From NCBI GenBank assembly GCA_019753155.1, contig JAIELG010000002.1:1-42504 (forward strand): a stretch of DNA of 42,504 bases, in the 5' to 3' direction. The translations under genes were made by a program, and so were the position numbers. The DNA comes from Burkholderiales bacterium (GTDB lineage Bacteria > Pseudomonadota > Gammaproteobacteria > Burkholderiales > JABEVD01). The notes below the pieces were generated by a model. That model was not told the DNA's origin and searched no databases. It was given only the letters and a program-made list of their open reading frames with translations. Shown in pieces: positions 1 to 8,354 of this stretch. Numbering within the stretch: position 1 is the first letter of the stretch; each line of letters starts with the position of its first letter.

Positions 1-296
1 GCCGAAGCCAGCACACTCGCGGCAACAGCCGATTCCAGGAAAGCAGGCACGAAACCGTCGAATCCGAGCAGCCCCCCAGCGAGCATTCCTGCAAGAAAAG
101 ACACCGGGACAAACCAGCGCCCCATGCCGCTGCTGCGCGCCGCCCAAATGCCCACAGCGAGCATGGTCAATACATGGTCCAGACCACTAAAGGGATGAGC
201 GAAGCCGCTCATAAAACCGCCGCCGGGATGTCCCGGATGTGCCCAGGCCGTGACCGGCAGCGTTGCCGCGGCGATTACAAAAAGCAGGCGACTCAT
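1..296 (-). CDS. hupE: HupE/UreJ-family metal permease, N-terminal part (cut by window edge)
   Basis: Reading the minus strand from the ATG at 296 gives 98 codons running off the window. The first about 19 residues are a hydrophobic signal peptide ending near AWA, followed by histidines in HPGHPGG and the family signature HPFSGLDHVLTMLAVGIWA. Two further hydrophobic segments follow. HupE/UreJ proteins are inner-membrane nickel or cobalt permeases or accessory proteins of hydrogenase and urease; the usual length is about 190 residues, so roughly half is present. A GGAGG ribosome site (306-310) lies 9 nt before the ATG and fixes the start. The metal is not decidable here: no hydrogenase, urease or cobalamin-synthesis genes are visible, although a cobalamin adenosyltransferase lies about 5 kb away. 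Confidence 0.82.
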   Translation of the reverse strand, partial: MSRLLFVIAAATLPVTAWAHPGHPGGGFMSGFAHPFSGLDHVLTMLAVGIWAARSSGMGRWFVPVSFLAGMLAGGLLGFDGFVPAFLESAVAASVLAS

Positions 297-418
297 ATAT
301 TCCATCCTCCACACGAACTTTCCAAGCGGCCCTTGCGCTGAAGCAGCCGAAGTGCGCCTTCCAGCAGGAAGCCGATAACGGTGAATATATCTCATATGCG
401 CCGCCGATGAAATAGCCA

Positions 419-442
419 ATTATAGCCGCATGCTTCAGCATG
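419..442 (-). promoter_or_regulatory. possible hupE promoter -10 and adjacent palindrome
   Basis: On the minus strand a perfect TATAAT (419-424) lies in the 150-bp gap between the kinase gene and hupE, just downstream of a perfect palindrome CATGCT-TC-AGCATG (429-442). I see no good -35 box at normal spacing, which would fit an activator- or repressor-controlled promoter with the palindrome as operator. No recognisable cobalamin riboswitch core was seen in the 120-nt leader. The regulatory role is inference. Confidence 0.3.
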
Positions 443-446
443 TTAT

Positions 447-2765
447 CTACAGCTTCTGCTTGATGGCAAGAACAGCCTGATTGCGCATGGTCTTCAGCAG
501 CGAGAGTTCCTTCGCATCGATTTTCAGCCTGTTCGCCTCGATCTGGTCGGCATACAGCATGCCGATCGGTTTCTTGTCGACGATGATGGGAAAAAGGATG
601 AAGGATTTTGCATCGATTCCTGTCCGATACCAGGTCGGTATCCTCCCCCTGATGTTTTCCGCGTCGATGTCGGAAATGAAGATATCCAGCCCTTCTTTCA
701 GCGCCACGAGAAATACGTCGGCCGGCCCGGAAAGCGGGAACCTGAACTGCTTCGCCACAGCCTCCGCGCCCTGACCGAAACCGAAACGGCCCGCCATGAC
801 GTTCTGTTTCGCGTCCTTGATGCAGAGCAATACCCTCGAAAAATCCATGCTGCGGTATATCGTTTCCAGGATCATGCGCAGAAGATCGTTGAGATCGTAT
901 TCCTCGATCATCACGTTGGTGATGTCCTGGATGCCGGCTGCGAGCATGCTCCCGGCATCCTGTTTTGCGGGTTCGAGCGCATTATCGACCTTGATCGTTT
1001 TCTGGAACTCCTCCTCAACGGATTTCGTGTCCCCGGCATGGCCTCCCGACCACTGATTGACGTTTTTCAGGAAAATGCTGTCCCTGCTGTTGAGTCCGAG
1101 TATCTTGGTCTCGATCATGAATTTTTTCATCGATTCCTCGATGGCCCTGCCCAGCATTTTCTCGGAAACAGGCATTGCATCATGATAGCGGGTGGCAAGT
1201 TCATGCAACTTTTGCGACTTTTCACCGGAGTTTCCGGACTGGGCGATCTGGCGCAGTTCGTTGGAAAGGTTGGTCAGCACCCTGAGCTTGCCGAATTCCG
1301 ATTCAGGCTCCCTGATTTTCTCTTCAGTGATTTTCCGCATGCTGGAGACGATTCTATCGGGGAAATGCCAGCTCTGCGCAATCCCGACGCCGAGTTCCTC
1401 GTAGGTGATGCCCAGAACGGAAACTGCCGCAGCTTCTTCGCTCATGCGCTCCAGCAGCTTTCCGATTTCAGCAACCTCTTCCGGAAAATAAAACGCGGCG
1501 AGCAATCTGCCCAGATTGTAGAACATGGCGCAAATGACGCCCTCTTCCGCATTGCTGCCCTTCGGCGCCATCTCCCTCGCCAGGACGCCGCTGAAAAAGG
1601 TGGAAATGATCTCGTCCTTGAGCTTCGCCGCCTGGGATTTGTTCTGCAGATGTTCAAACAGCATGAGTGTGACTGCGACGCTCCTTACCGTATCGAAGCC
1701 CAGTATGACGATGGCCCTCGAAATCGTGCTGATCGCCCCACCGAACTGTCCATAGGTTGCCGCATTGACCAGCTTGATCAGCTTGTTGGTCAAAGAGAAA
1801 TCCCGCAGGATGACGTTCGAAAGGTTGGAAATGCTTTCCCTGTCCGCGGCGACGATCTTGTTGACCGCGCTGATCGCCTGCGAAAGCGCCGGAAAATCCG
1901 ACTTGTGGCGTATCCTTCTGAGCAGGAAATCGAGGGTGCTCTGCTTCCCTTCCGCCTTGACGACGGAAGGTTCGAGGTACGCTTTCAATTCGGCGATCAG
2001 GCTCTCCGCATCCCTGTAGCGATTCTCCGGATCGATGGCGAGCGCCTTCATGACGATGCTGTCCAGCCTTTCATCCAGCGCGGCGTTCATGCTCGAAGGC
2101 GGCTGCACGGGACGGGATGCGATGCTGCGCATGATGTCCTCGGCGCTTTTCCCCGAGACCGGATGCTGGCCCGTCAGCATGTCGTAAAGGACCATGCCCA
2201 TGGAAAAAATATCGGACTGCGGCCCGGAGCATTTTTTAGAAATATATTCGGGCGCCATGTACAGGGGGGAGCCCAGGAGTACGGGAGCCAGCATGGGGGA
2301 GGACGCGTTTTGCGCGATCCCGAAATCCATGATCCTGGGCACGCCTTCCCTTTCGATCATGATATTGGCAGGCTTGATGTCCCTGTGAATGACATTCTGT
2401 CCATGCGCATAGGAGAGTCCTTCCAGTATCCCGAGCGCAATACCTGCCGCCTTGAACTCGGGAAGCGCCCCGTTTTTTTTGATTTCCTGGGCAAGCGTCA
2501 TGCCCTCCACATACTCGAACACCAGGTAAGGCTCGCCATCATGCTCCCCGGCATCGAAAAGCGTGACAATATTGGGATGGCGCAGCTTCGCCACGATCCT
2601 CGCCTCATCGAGCAATCCTTCGAAACCGGAATCGATTGCAAGCACCTTGATCGCAACCTGTCTCCCGAGATGCGGATCCCTGGCAAGGTAAACCTTGCCC
2701 TGGCCTCCCTCTCCCAACAATTTCTCGACATGAAACCGGCCTATGGTTTGCAGCACGTTCACCAT
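447..2765 (-). CDS. Ser/Thr protein kinase with HDOD and GAF domains
   Basis: A 772-residue cytoplasmic signalling protein. Residues about 11-265 are a Hanks-type kinase: glycine loop GEGGQGKVYLARD (18-30), ATP lysine K40, catalytic loop HRDIKPANIM with D129, DFG at 147-149 and APE at 171-173, so it should be active. An HDOD domain (about 285-490; FPALSQAI, ILRDFSLTNKLIKLVN, GFDTVRSVA) and a C-terminal GAF-like sensor domain (about 620-772) follow. No transmembrane segment is visible, unlike many PknB-type kinases. HDOD domains occur in phosphorylation and cyclic-di-GMP signalling proteins; a second HDOD protein lies at 22095-23327. The start ATG at 2765 has only a weak CAGG upstream. The substrate is unknown. 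hupE is downstream on the same strand but 150 bp away, so probably separate. Confidence 0.9.
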   Translation of the reverse strand: MVNVLQTIGRFHVEKLLGEGGQGKVYLARDPHLGRQVAIKVLAIDSGFEGLLDEARIVAKLRHPNIVTLFDAGEHDGEPYLVFEYVEGMTLAQEIKKNGALPEFKAAGIALGILEGLSYAHGQNVIHRDIKPANIMIEREGVPRIMDFGIAQNASSPMLAPVLLGSPLYMAPEYISKKCSGPQSDIFSMGMVLYDMLTGQHPVSGKSAEDIMRSIASRPVQPPSSMNAALDERLDSIVMKALAIDPENRYRDAESLIAELKAYLEPSVVKAEGKQSTLDFLLRRIRHKSDFPALSQAISAVNKIVAADRESISNLSNVILRDFSLTNKLIKLVNAATYGQFGGAISTISRAIVILGFDTVRSVAVTLMLFEHLQNKSQAAKLKDEIISTFFSGVLAREMAPKGSNAEEGVICAMFYNLGRLLAAFYFPEEVAEIGKLLERMSEEAAAVSVLGITYEELGVGIAQSWHFPDRIVSSMRKITEEKIREPESEFGKLRVLTNLSNELRQIAQSGNSGEKSQKLHELATRYHDAMPVSEKMLGRAIEESMKKFMIETKILGLNSRDSIFLKNVNQWSGGHAGDTKSVEEEFQKTIKVDNALEPAKQDAGSMLAAGIQDITNVMIEEYDLNDLLRMILETIYRSMDFSRVLLCIKDAKQNVMAGRFGFGQGAEAVAKQFRFPLSGPADVFLVALKEGLDIFISDIDAENIRGRIPTWYRTGIDAKSFILFPIIVDKKPIGMLYADQIEANRLKIDAKELSLLKTMRNQAVLAIKQKL

Positions 2766-2932
2766 CCTGGATTTGTCACTGAAAGATTCTCGCCGATATT
2801 GTCATGATTCTCCACTTTTCCTTCGAACTTCCCGACATCGCCACTCTTCACGATATCGACATTTGCCGACGGTTCTTGATGCGAATCCGCAGAAACGTTC
2901 TAAAATAGCTTTATTTGAAAAAAGCCGCAATC

Positions 2933-3370
2933 ATGAAAAAACCACCTTTCCTTCCCGTCATCCGCGAACTTGCACGCACATACCAGGCTTTCACCCATTA
3001 TTCTGCGGCGCATATCCGTGAACTCGGGCTGACCCCACCCCAATTCGATGTCATCTGCACACTGGGAAACACGCCCGGCATGCCCCTTTGCAGGCTTGCC
3101 GAAAAAACGCTCATCACCAAGGGAACGCTTACGGGGGTGCTCGACAGGCTGGAACATAAAGGATTGCTCAAACGCATCGTCCCGCCGGAAAACAGGCGCA
3201 GTTTCATCGCAATGCTGACGCCGGAAGGAGAAAAACTGTTCGACGAGGCTTTCCCTGCACACGGCATTCACCTGGAAAAGCGCCTGGGAAAGCTCCCTGC
3301 CGAAGAACTCGATGCAATCAGGGCATCACTGGAAAAATTGAGGAAGGCTTTCGAAGTTGAATTTCCATGA
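2933..3370 (+). CDS. MarR-family transcriptional regulator
   Basis: A 145-residue winged-helix regulator. The recognition region reads PPQFDVICTLGNTPGMPLCRLAEKT then TKGTLTGVLDRLEHKGLLKR, followed by the wing RRSFIAMLTPEGEKLF and a C-terminal dimerisation helix. MarR proteins are dimeric repressors that bind palindromes and are released by small ligands or oxidants. I chose ATG 2933; a TTG at 2915 would add six residues, and neither has a convincing ribosome site. The gene ends 64 bp before the CDGSH-yceI operon, whose promoter overlaps an inverted repeat, so that operon is the likely target. No ligand-sensing cysteine is obvious, so the inducer is unknown. Confidence 0.88.
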   Translation: MKKPPFLPVIRELARTYQAFTHYSAAHIRELGLTPPQFDVICTLGNTPGMPLCRLAEKTLITKGTLTGVLDRLEHKGLLKRIVPPENRRSFIAMLTPEGEKLFDEAFPAHGIHLEKRLGKLPAEELDAIRASLEKLRKAFEVEFP

Positions 3371-3371
3371 C

Positions 3372-3418
3372 TTGCATAATGGAAACATGTACGCTAGAAT
3401 TTGTTCGTGTTAGTACAT
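3372..3418 (+). promoter_or_regulatory. promoter of CDGSH-yceI operon with inverted repeat
   Basis: TTGCAT (3372-3377), a 17-bp spacer and TAGAAT (3395-3400) make a good sigma-70 promoter just after the marR stop. ATGTAC (3387-3392), touching the -10 region, is mirrored by GTACAT (3413-3418), a 6-bp inverted repeat spanning the likely transcription start. This is the natural place for MarR to bind; that binding is inference. The ribosome site AAGGAGAG follows immediately. Confidence 0.6.
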
Positions 3419-3434
3419 TTAAGGAGAGTAAACC

Positions 3435-3650
3435 ATGGAACCATTCGTCATCGACCTCAATCCCGCCACTTACTATTTCTGCTCCTGCGGAAAATCCGGA
3501 AATCTCCCCTACTGCGACGGTGCGCACAAGGACACAGCCTTGCAGCCCTTCCAGGTGGAATTGAAGGAAGCAAAAAAAGTCGGCATTTGCAGTTGCCGCA
3601 AATCCAAAACCAGCCCATTCTGTGACGGCACCCATCTGTCACTCGACTGA
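3435..3650 (+). CDS. small double CDGSH iron-sulfur protein
   Basis: A 71-residue protein with two complete CDGSH-type 2Fe-2S binding motifs of the form C-x-C-x8-CDG-x2-H: C16, C18, C27, H31 and C52, C54, C63, H67 (CDGAH and CDGTH). Each would hold one labile cluster through three Cys and one His, as in bacterial mitoNEET-like proteins, so the protein should carry two clusters. The role of such bacterial proteins is mostly unassigned; redox or iron-sulfur transfer is likely. The strong ribosome site AAGGAGAG precedes the ATG. It lies 10 bp before yceI in one operon downstream of marR, which suggests a redox or stress-response unit. Confidence 0.9.
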   Translation: MEPFVIDLNPATYYFCSCGKSGNLPYCDGAHKDTALQPFQVELKEAKKVGICSCRKSKTSPFCDGTHLSLD

Positions 3651-3660
3651 AGGAGAACCC

Positions 3661-4260
3661 ATGAAAACTTTGAAATTGACCCTGGCCGCGGCAATCGCTC
3701 TCCAGAGCGGCATTGTCCTCGCGGACGACTACAAGGTGCAAAGTGCAAGCCCTGCGGGAAACTACAAAATCGACCCGGTGCATTCCGTGGTCCAGTTCTG
3801 GGTGGGCCATATGGGAGTCAGCGAATTTCCGGGGAGATTCGACACCATCACCGGCACATTCAGCGTGGACGCCGCGCATCCCGAAGCCGACAAGGTCTCG
3901 GTCCAGGTGCCGATGGACAGCCTGGACACCAATTTCGACAAGCGCAACAAGGATCTTCTCGGCCCCGATTTCTTCAATGCAAAGCAGTTCCCGACTATGT
4001 CCTTCGCTTCGACCAGCATCAAGATGAAAAATGCGAACGAAGGTGAACTTACGGGAAGCCTGACCCTGCACGGCGTGACCAAACCCGTCACGTTCAGCCT
4101 CAGGCATATCGGTGCAGGACCTGACCCATGGGGCGGCTATCGCTCGGGTTATGTCGCGAAAACCACCATCCACCGCAGCGATTTCGGCATGAACTACATG
4201 CTCAACGGCATCTCGGACGCCATCGTGGTTCAGCTCAATATCGAGGGCAAGCGCGATTAA
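3661..4260 (+). CDS. yceI: YceI-family periplasmic lipid-binding protein
   Basis: 199 residues. A Sec signal peptide (MKTLKLTLAAAIALQSGIVLA) is followed by the YceI fold: YKIDPVHSVVQFWVGHMGVSEFPGRF, VSVQVPMDSLDTNFDKRNKDLLGPDFF, FPTMSFAST, LTLHGVTKPVTF and DFGMNYMLNGISDAI. YceI proteins are lipocalin-like beta barrels that bind polyisoprenoid or other amphiphiles in the periplasm. I chose ATG 3661 rather than the in-frame upstream ATG because AAGGAGAACCC stands directly before it and it opens a proper signal peptide. It is co-transcribed with the CDGSH gene, and its stop overlaps the next start. Confidence 0.93.
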   Translation: MKTLKLTLAAAIALQSGIVLADDYKVQSASPAGNYKIDPVHSVVQFWVGHMGVSEFPGRFDTITGTFSVDAAHPEADKVSVQVPMDSLDTNFDKRNKDLLGPDFFNAKQFPTMSFASTSIKMKNANEGELTGSLTLHGVTKPVTFSLRHIGAGPDPWGGYRSGYVAKTTIHRSDFGMNYMLNGISDAIVVQLNIEGKRD

Positions 4261-5042
4261 TGGGGCCTTTGCTCCTTTCGATGGTCAGGGAAACCGTTCT
4301 CTGGCCATCGCTCGCAGCACTTGCAATGATGGCAGCGGGCGCATTGCTGCAAAACAGGCTGTTCAACGCCCTGGCGATCGGAACGGGTTTCCTGGTCGGA
4401 TATGCCCTGATCTACGGGAAATTTTCCTTCCCGCCGACTGAAGCGCAGGGCTGGCTGCCCGTTTTCGTCGCATCCGCCTTCATCGTCTTCGCAATCGACG
4501 ACCTGAAAGGCTTCCCCTTCGGCAGCAGGCTTGCCTTGCAGGGGCTTTTTTCGACGGCGGGGGCCATGCTGCTTCTGCTCCCCCTTCTCAAAACGGATTT
4601 CCCGGCCAATCTCGCGGAACTCGTCGCATCTATCCTGCTGTGGTTCGGGCTTTGGATCCTCGTCGACATGCGGCAAGGCCCTGCCCTCTTCTTCGTCTCG
4701 GTGGGCAATGCAGCCGTCTGCGCAACCACGGGCAGCACCATGCTCGGACAGTTGGGGGGCGTTCTCGCAACGGTTCTCGGCATCCATCTCGCGCTGAATC
4801 TCAAACGTCCGCCCGGGCATGCGGGAAGCGCCGTCGCAACCACGATACTCGCGAGCCTCATGCTCATCGGCCATGCCTATGCCGGAACTTCGACGCTTCC
4901 CACCCTCCTGCTTCTGGCGGCTTTCGCGGGACTGGCATTCAAAAGACCCGTATTCGCCTGGTCTTTTTCGCTGCTTCCGGTTGCGATATCGATCGCCCTG
5001 GCAGTGAAGCACTATTTATCGCAAGATGGCGGAGGGTATTAG
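4260..5042 (+). CDS. multi-pass membrane protein of unknown function
   Basis: 260 residues, almost wholly hydrophobic, with about eight to ten predicted membrane segments and a few charged loops (DDLKGFPFGSR, DMRQGP, NLKRPPGH). The ATG at 4260 shares its A with the yceI stop (TAATG), so translation is coupled. I do not recognise the family. The position after yceI suggests a membrane partner of that unit, but the sequence does not show a transport or enzymatic motif. The last four bases overlap the end of the convergent adenosyltransferase gene; no terminator is visible between the two. Confidence 0.75.
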   Translation: MGPLLLSMVRETVLWPSLAALAMMAAGALLQNRLFNALAIGTGFLVGYALIYGKFSFPPTEAQGWLPVFVASAFIVFAIDDLKGFPFGSRLALQGLFSTAGAMLLLLPLLKTDFPANLAELVASILLWFGLWILVDMRQGPALFFVSVGNAAVCATTGSTMLGQLGGVLATVLGIHLALNLKRPPGHAGSAVATTILASLMLIGHAYAGTSTLPTLLLLAAFAGLAFKRPVFAWSFSLLPVAISIALAVKHYLSQDGGGY

Positions 5043-5578
5043 CTCCCCGGCTTCCACAACACATCGGGGCACCCTTCCGAACGGTTGATCGCTCGGGCCG
5101 CAACGAACAGGAGATCGGAGAGCCTGTTGAGATATTTCAGGCTGTTCGGCCCGATCGCTTCGACCCTGGACAAACCCACAAGGGAACGCTCGGCGCTTCT
5201 GGCGACCGTTCTGGCCACATGGCAAAGCGCCGCCGCCCTCGCACCGCCCGGAAGCACGAATTCCGCCAGATGCGGAAGAGTCGAATTCATCCTCTCGAGC
5301 CGGTCTTCCAGTCTGGCGACATGGGACTCCCCTATCCTGGCTTCCCCCGGCAGGCACAATTCCGCCCCGAGTTCGAAAAGATCGTGCTGGATGGTTTCGA
5401 GGCAAATCCTGACGGCTTCGGGAAGGGGTTCGGAAAGGATAAGGCCTATCGCGCTGTTGAGTTCGTCCACATTGCCGATGACTTCGATGCGCAGGCTTTC
5501 CTTGCCGACCCTGGAGCCGTCCCCCAATCCGGTGCTGCCTTCGTCCCCCGTCTTTGTCGAGATTTTCGTCAAACGCAT
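5039..5578 (-). CDS. pduO: PduO-type ATP:cob(I)alamin adenosyltransferase
   Basis: 179 residues. The N-terminal ATP-binding signature KISTKTGDEGSTGLGDG is followed by R-x-x-V-IGNVDELNSAIG and the four-helix bundle segments FELGAELCLP, LEDRLERMN, FVLPGG, CHVARTVARSAERSLV and YLNRLSDLLFVAAR. It transfers the adenosyl group of ATP to cob(I)alamin, giving coenzyme B12. ATG 5578 is preferred over an ATG 18 nt upstream because GGAGGT stands 6 nt before it. The start lies inside the 3' end of glnE (10-bp overlap), so it is translationally coupled. The active-site arginines are present. Confidence 0.93.
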   Translation of the reverse strand: MRLTKISTKTGDEGSTGLGDGSRVGKESLRIEVIGNVDELNSAIGLILSEPLPEAVRICLETIQHDLFELGAELCLPGEARIGESHVARLEDRLERMNSTLPHLAEFVLPGGARAAALCHVARTVARSAERSLVGLSRVEAIGPNSLKYLNRLSDLLFVAARAINRSEGCPDVLWKPGS

Positions 5579-8229
5579 CCGAACACCTCCTTCCACAGGC
5601 GCAATACCGCCCGAACATCCGGCTCGACCTCGTCATGGCCGATGCGCGCATAACGCTCCCCGGCAAGCCTCAACCTGTGCTGCAGCCGCCTGAAATTCCT
5701 GTAAGCCTCCTGCACGCGCGCGCCCAGCTCGCCCGGAATCAAGCCGATCTCGCCCATTTTTCCGAGCAGGGCCAGGTTGCCGATATTGGCCGCGAGTTCG
5801 GGATGCGCCTGGGAATAACCCAGGACCAGGAATTGCACGATGAATTCGACATCCACTATACCCCCTCTGTCGTGCTTGATGTCGAAAAGGGGGCCGGGAT
5901 TCGGATGCCCCTCCAGCATTTTCTGTCGCATCCCACGGATTTCGCTTTTGAGCTTCCCTGTTTCGCGCGTCCGCCTCAAGATCCCTGTCCTGATCGCCTC
6001 GAAATCCTCCCCCACCTTCCGGCTTCCTGCCACGTACCGGGCACGTGTCAAGGCCTGGTGCTCCCATGACCAGGCTTCGTTCAACTGGTACGCTTCGAAA
6101 GCCGAAACGGAACTCACGAGCAGCCCGCTTGCGCCGTTCGGCCTCAACCTCAGATCGGTTTCGTACAGCACGCCGGAGGAAGTGCTGCTGGTGAGCCAGG
6201 TGTTGATGCGCTGCGCGAGCCTCGCATAGGTTTCCTGCGCGCCCGGATGATCGTCTTCATAAAGAAAAATGATGTCGAGATCGGATGCGTAGCCGAGCTC
6301 CCTCCCGCCGAGTTTGCCGTAACCGATGATCGCGAATGCATGAGTCTCGCTGTGACGTCCCTTCAATCCGTTCCAGCACAGCGCAAGCACTTCCGATAAG
6401 ATCAGATCGGCCAGGTCGCTCAGGTGATCGCTCAAAGTCTCAAGCTTCAACAGGCCCTCCAGATCCTTCACGAGGAGCTGGAACACGGTGGAATGGCGGA
6501 CATCCCTCAATATGCCCATCTGTCGTTCGGTATCTCCTTCGGCTTCCAGCAGCCTCGCATCGAGATTCGATCTTGTCATGTCCCAGTCGATCGGGCTGTA
6601 AAGCGTCCTGGTGTCGATCAGTTCGTCGAGCAGAATCGGATGCAGGCGCAGATAATCGCTCGCCCACTGGCTTGCGCTCGCAAGCCTTGCGATCTGCTCC
6701 AGCAGATGCGGGTATTCCCGCAAAAGAGAGAGGTAGGACGAGCGGCGGCTGATCGCCTCCAGCAGGTCGAGCATTCTTTTCAATGTCCGGTCCGGTTCCG
6801 CCTCTGCGGCGGCAGCTTTCACCATCGAGGGGATCAGCTCGTCCACGTTTTTCTGACTTGCGGATGGCAGATGCCTGTACCGGCTGCTCTGCCTCAAGCT
6901 CCGCAGGAATTCGAATATCCCGGATGGGTCCGCAAAGCCGAGCCCGGCAAGCCTGTCGAGCGCATCGCTTTCATCCTGCCAGAGGCGTGGCGATTCGTCT
7001 TCTTCGGGTTCGGAGAATATCTGCCCGAAATGAAATTCCACCCTCAGCCTCCTGGCATCGAGCGCATCCAGGAACGAGGCGTAATCGGGAAACCCCATGC
7101 CGCTCGCGATAATCTCCCGGTCCTGCGGATTTTCCGGAAGGGTTTGCGTCTGGGCATCGTCCAGATATTGCAGCCTGTGCTCCAGATTGCGCAGAAAGAC
7201 GTAGGCCTCGATCAATTCCCTCGTGGCCCCCTCCGGCAGCATATGCTTTTTTTCGAGCAGGCCGAGCACTTTCAGGGTGGCGCGGGCCTGAAGCTCGCTG
7301 TCGCGTCCGCCCCGGATCAACTGGAATACCTGGGCGATGAATTCGATTTCACGGATGCCGCCTGATCCCAGCTTGATGTTCTGGTTCATTTCCCGCCGCC
7401 TGACCTGTTGCCTGATCTGGGCATGCAGTTCGCGCATCGATGCGTAGGCGCCGAAATCGAGATACTTTCTGAACACGAAGGGACGGACGATTTTCATCAA
7501 TTCCTCGATGCGATTTCCCGTGATCGCGCGCCCCTTGATCCAGGCATAGCGCTCCCATTCCCTGCCCTGGGTCAGAAAGTAATCCTCGATCATGGAAAAA
7601 CTCGAAACCAGCGCGCCGCTCTCCCCGTAGGGCCGCAGCCTCATGTCTACCCTGAAGACGAATCCGTGGGAAGTCAGATCGTTCAGGCTCGCGATCAGTT
7701 TTCTGCCCAGCCGCGTAAAATATTCGTGGCAGCTCAGGACGCGCGGCCCCGTCGTTTCGCCGTCTTCCGGATAGACGAAAACGAGATCGATGTCGGAGGA
7801 AACATTGAGCTCCCCTCCGCCCAGCTTCCCCATGCCGACGACATGAAGAAACTGCTCGCCTCCGCTCGCATTGCCGACCGGCATCCCGAATTGCGCCCTC
7901 ATCCAGTTGTCGTGCCTGGCAAGGGAATACCTGAGCGTGACTTCCGCCAGCGCCGTGGCAGTTGCGACGACTTCCAGCATGTCAGCCAGCCCGGAAAGAT
8001 CGCGGCAGATGAGACGCAGCACCACCCCGCGCCTCAATTGCCTCAATGCGCGATTGAGTCCTGCTTCATCCCGAATATCCGCAAATTCCAGGAAGGACTG
8101 CATCTCCAGCGCATCGAAAGGGCGGCCGAAATCCACGAATCTTTTCGATTCAGGGTCGCCCGAGAAAAGCCTGGCGGCGTAACGGCTGTGCTTTTCGGCC
8201 TTCTCCAGAATGTCTTCTTCTGCTCCCAT
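5569..8229 (-). CDS. glnE: bifunctional glutamine synthetase adenylyltransferase/adenylyl-removing enzyme
   Basis: 886 residues, slightly shorter than E. coli GlnE. The two nucleotidyltransferase cores are plain: N-terminal GMGKLGGGELNVSSDIDLVF (about 132-151; adenylyl removal) and C-terminal GYGKLGGRELGYASDLDIIF (adenylylation). Each is followed by an R-LRP-G motif (DMRLRPYGESGALV and DLRLRPNGASGLLV). A linker with GGIREIEFIAQ and the C-terminal GGIVDVEFIVQ complete the fold. It switches glutamine synthetase off and on in response to PII and glutamine. I chose ATG 8229 (MGAEEDILEKAEKHSRYAA); an open frame continues to 8355 but looks non-homologous. It is divergent from yhdP. Confidence 0.95.
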   Translation of the reverse strand: MGAEEDILEKAEKHSRYAARLFSGDPESKRFVDFGRPFDALEMQSFLEFADIRDEAGLNRALRQLRRGVVLRLICRDLSGLADMLEVVATATALAEVTLRYSLARHDNWMRAQFGMPVGNASGGEQFLHVVGMGKLGGGELNVSSDIDLVFVYPEDGETTGPRVLSCHEYFTRLGRKLIASLNDLTSHGFVFRVDMRLRPYGESGALVSSFSMIEDYFLTQGREWERYAWIKGRAITGNRIEELMKIVRPFVFRKYLDFGAYASMRELHAQIRQQVRRREMNQNIKLGSGGIREIEFIAQVFQLIRGGRDSELQARATLKVLGLLEKKHMLPEGATRELIEAYVFLRNLEHRLQYLDDAQTQTLPENPQDREIIASGMGFPDYASFLDALDARRLRVEFHFGQIFSEPEEDESPRLWQDESDALDRLAGLGFADPSGIFEFLRSLRQSSRYRHLPSASQKNVDELIPSMVKAAAAEAEPDRTLKRMLDLLEAISRRSSYLSLLREYPHLLEQIARLASASQWASDYLRLHPILLDELIDTRTLYSPIDWDMTRSNLDARLLEAEGDTERQMGILRDVRHSTVFQLLVKDLEGLLKLETLSDHLSDLADLILSEVLALCWNGLKGRHSETHAFAIIGYGKLGGRELGYASDLDIIFLYEDDHPGAQETYARLAQRINTWLTSSTSSGVLYETDLRLRPNGASGLLVSSVSAFEAYQLNEAWSWEHQALTRARYVAGSRKVGEDFEAIRTGILRRTRETGKLKSEIRGMRQKMLEGHPNPGPLFDIKHDRGGIVDVEFIVQFLVLGYSQAHPELAANIGNLALLGKMGEIGLIPGELGARVQEAYRNFRRLQHRLRLAGERYARIGHDEVEPDVRAVLRLWKEVFGCV

Positions 8230-8354
8230 GTATCCATTATTCCAATAAAAAGCTAAAATTGAGTGTATCCGCATTGAAGCCCGGAATTCAAGCAGGCGGG
8301 TTGGCATCTCACCCATCGAAGAAACATCCCCATGACCGCTAGCAGGTTCCTCCA

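Noticed and set aside
297-446. Cobalamin riboswitch before hupE
   Set aside because: I looked for the conserved B12-box sequence and did not see it.
1038-2807. 589-codon plus-strand frame opposite the kinase gene
   Set aside because: No known motif; it is the antisense of an intact kinase-HDOD-GAF gene in GC-rich DNA.
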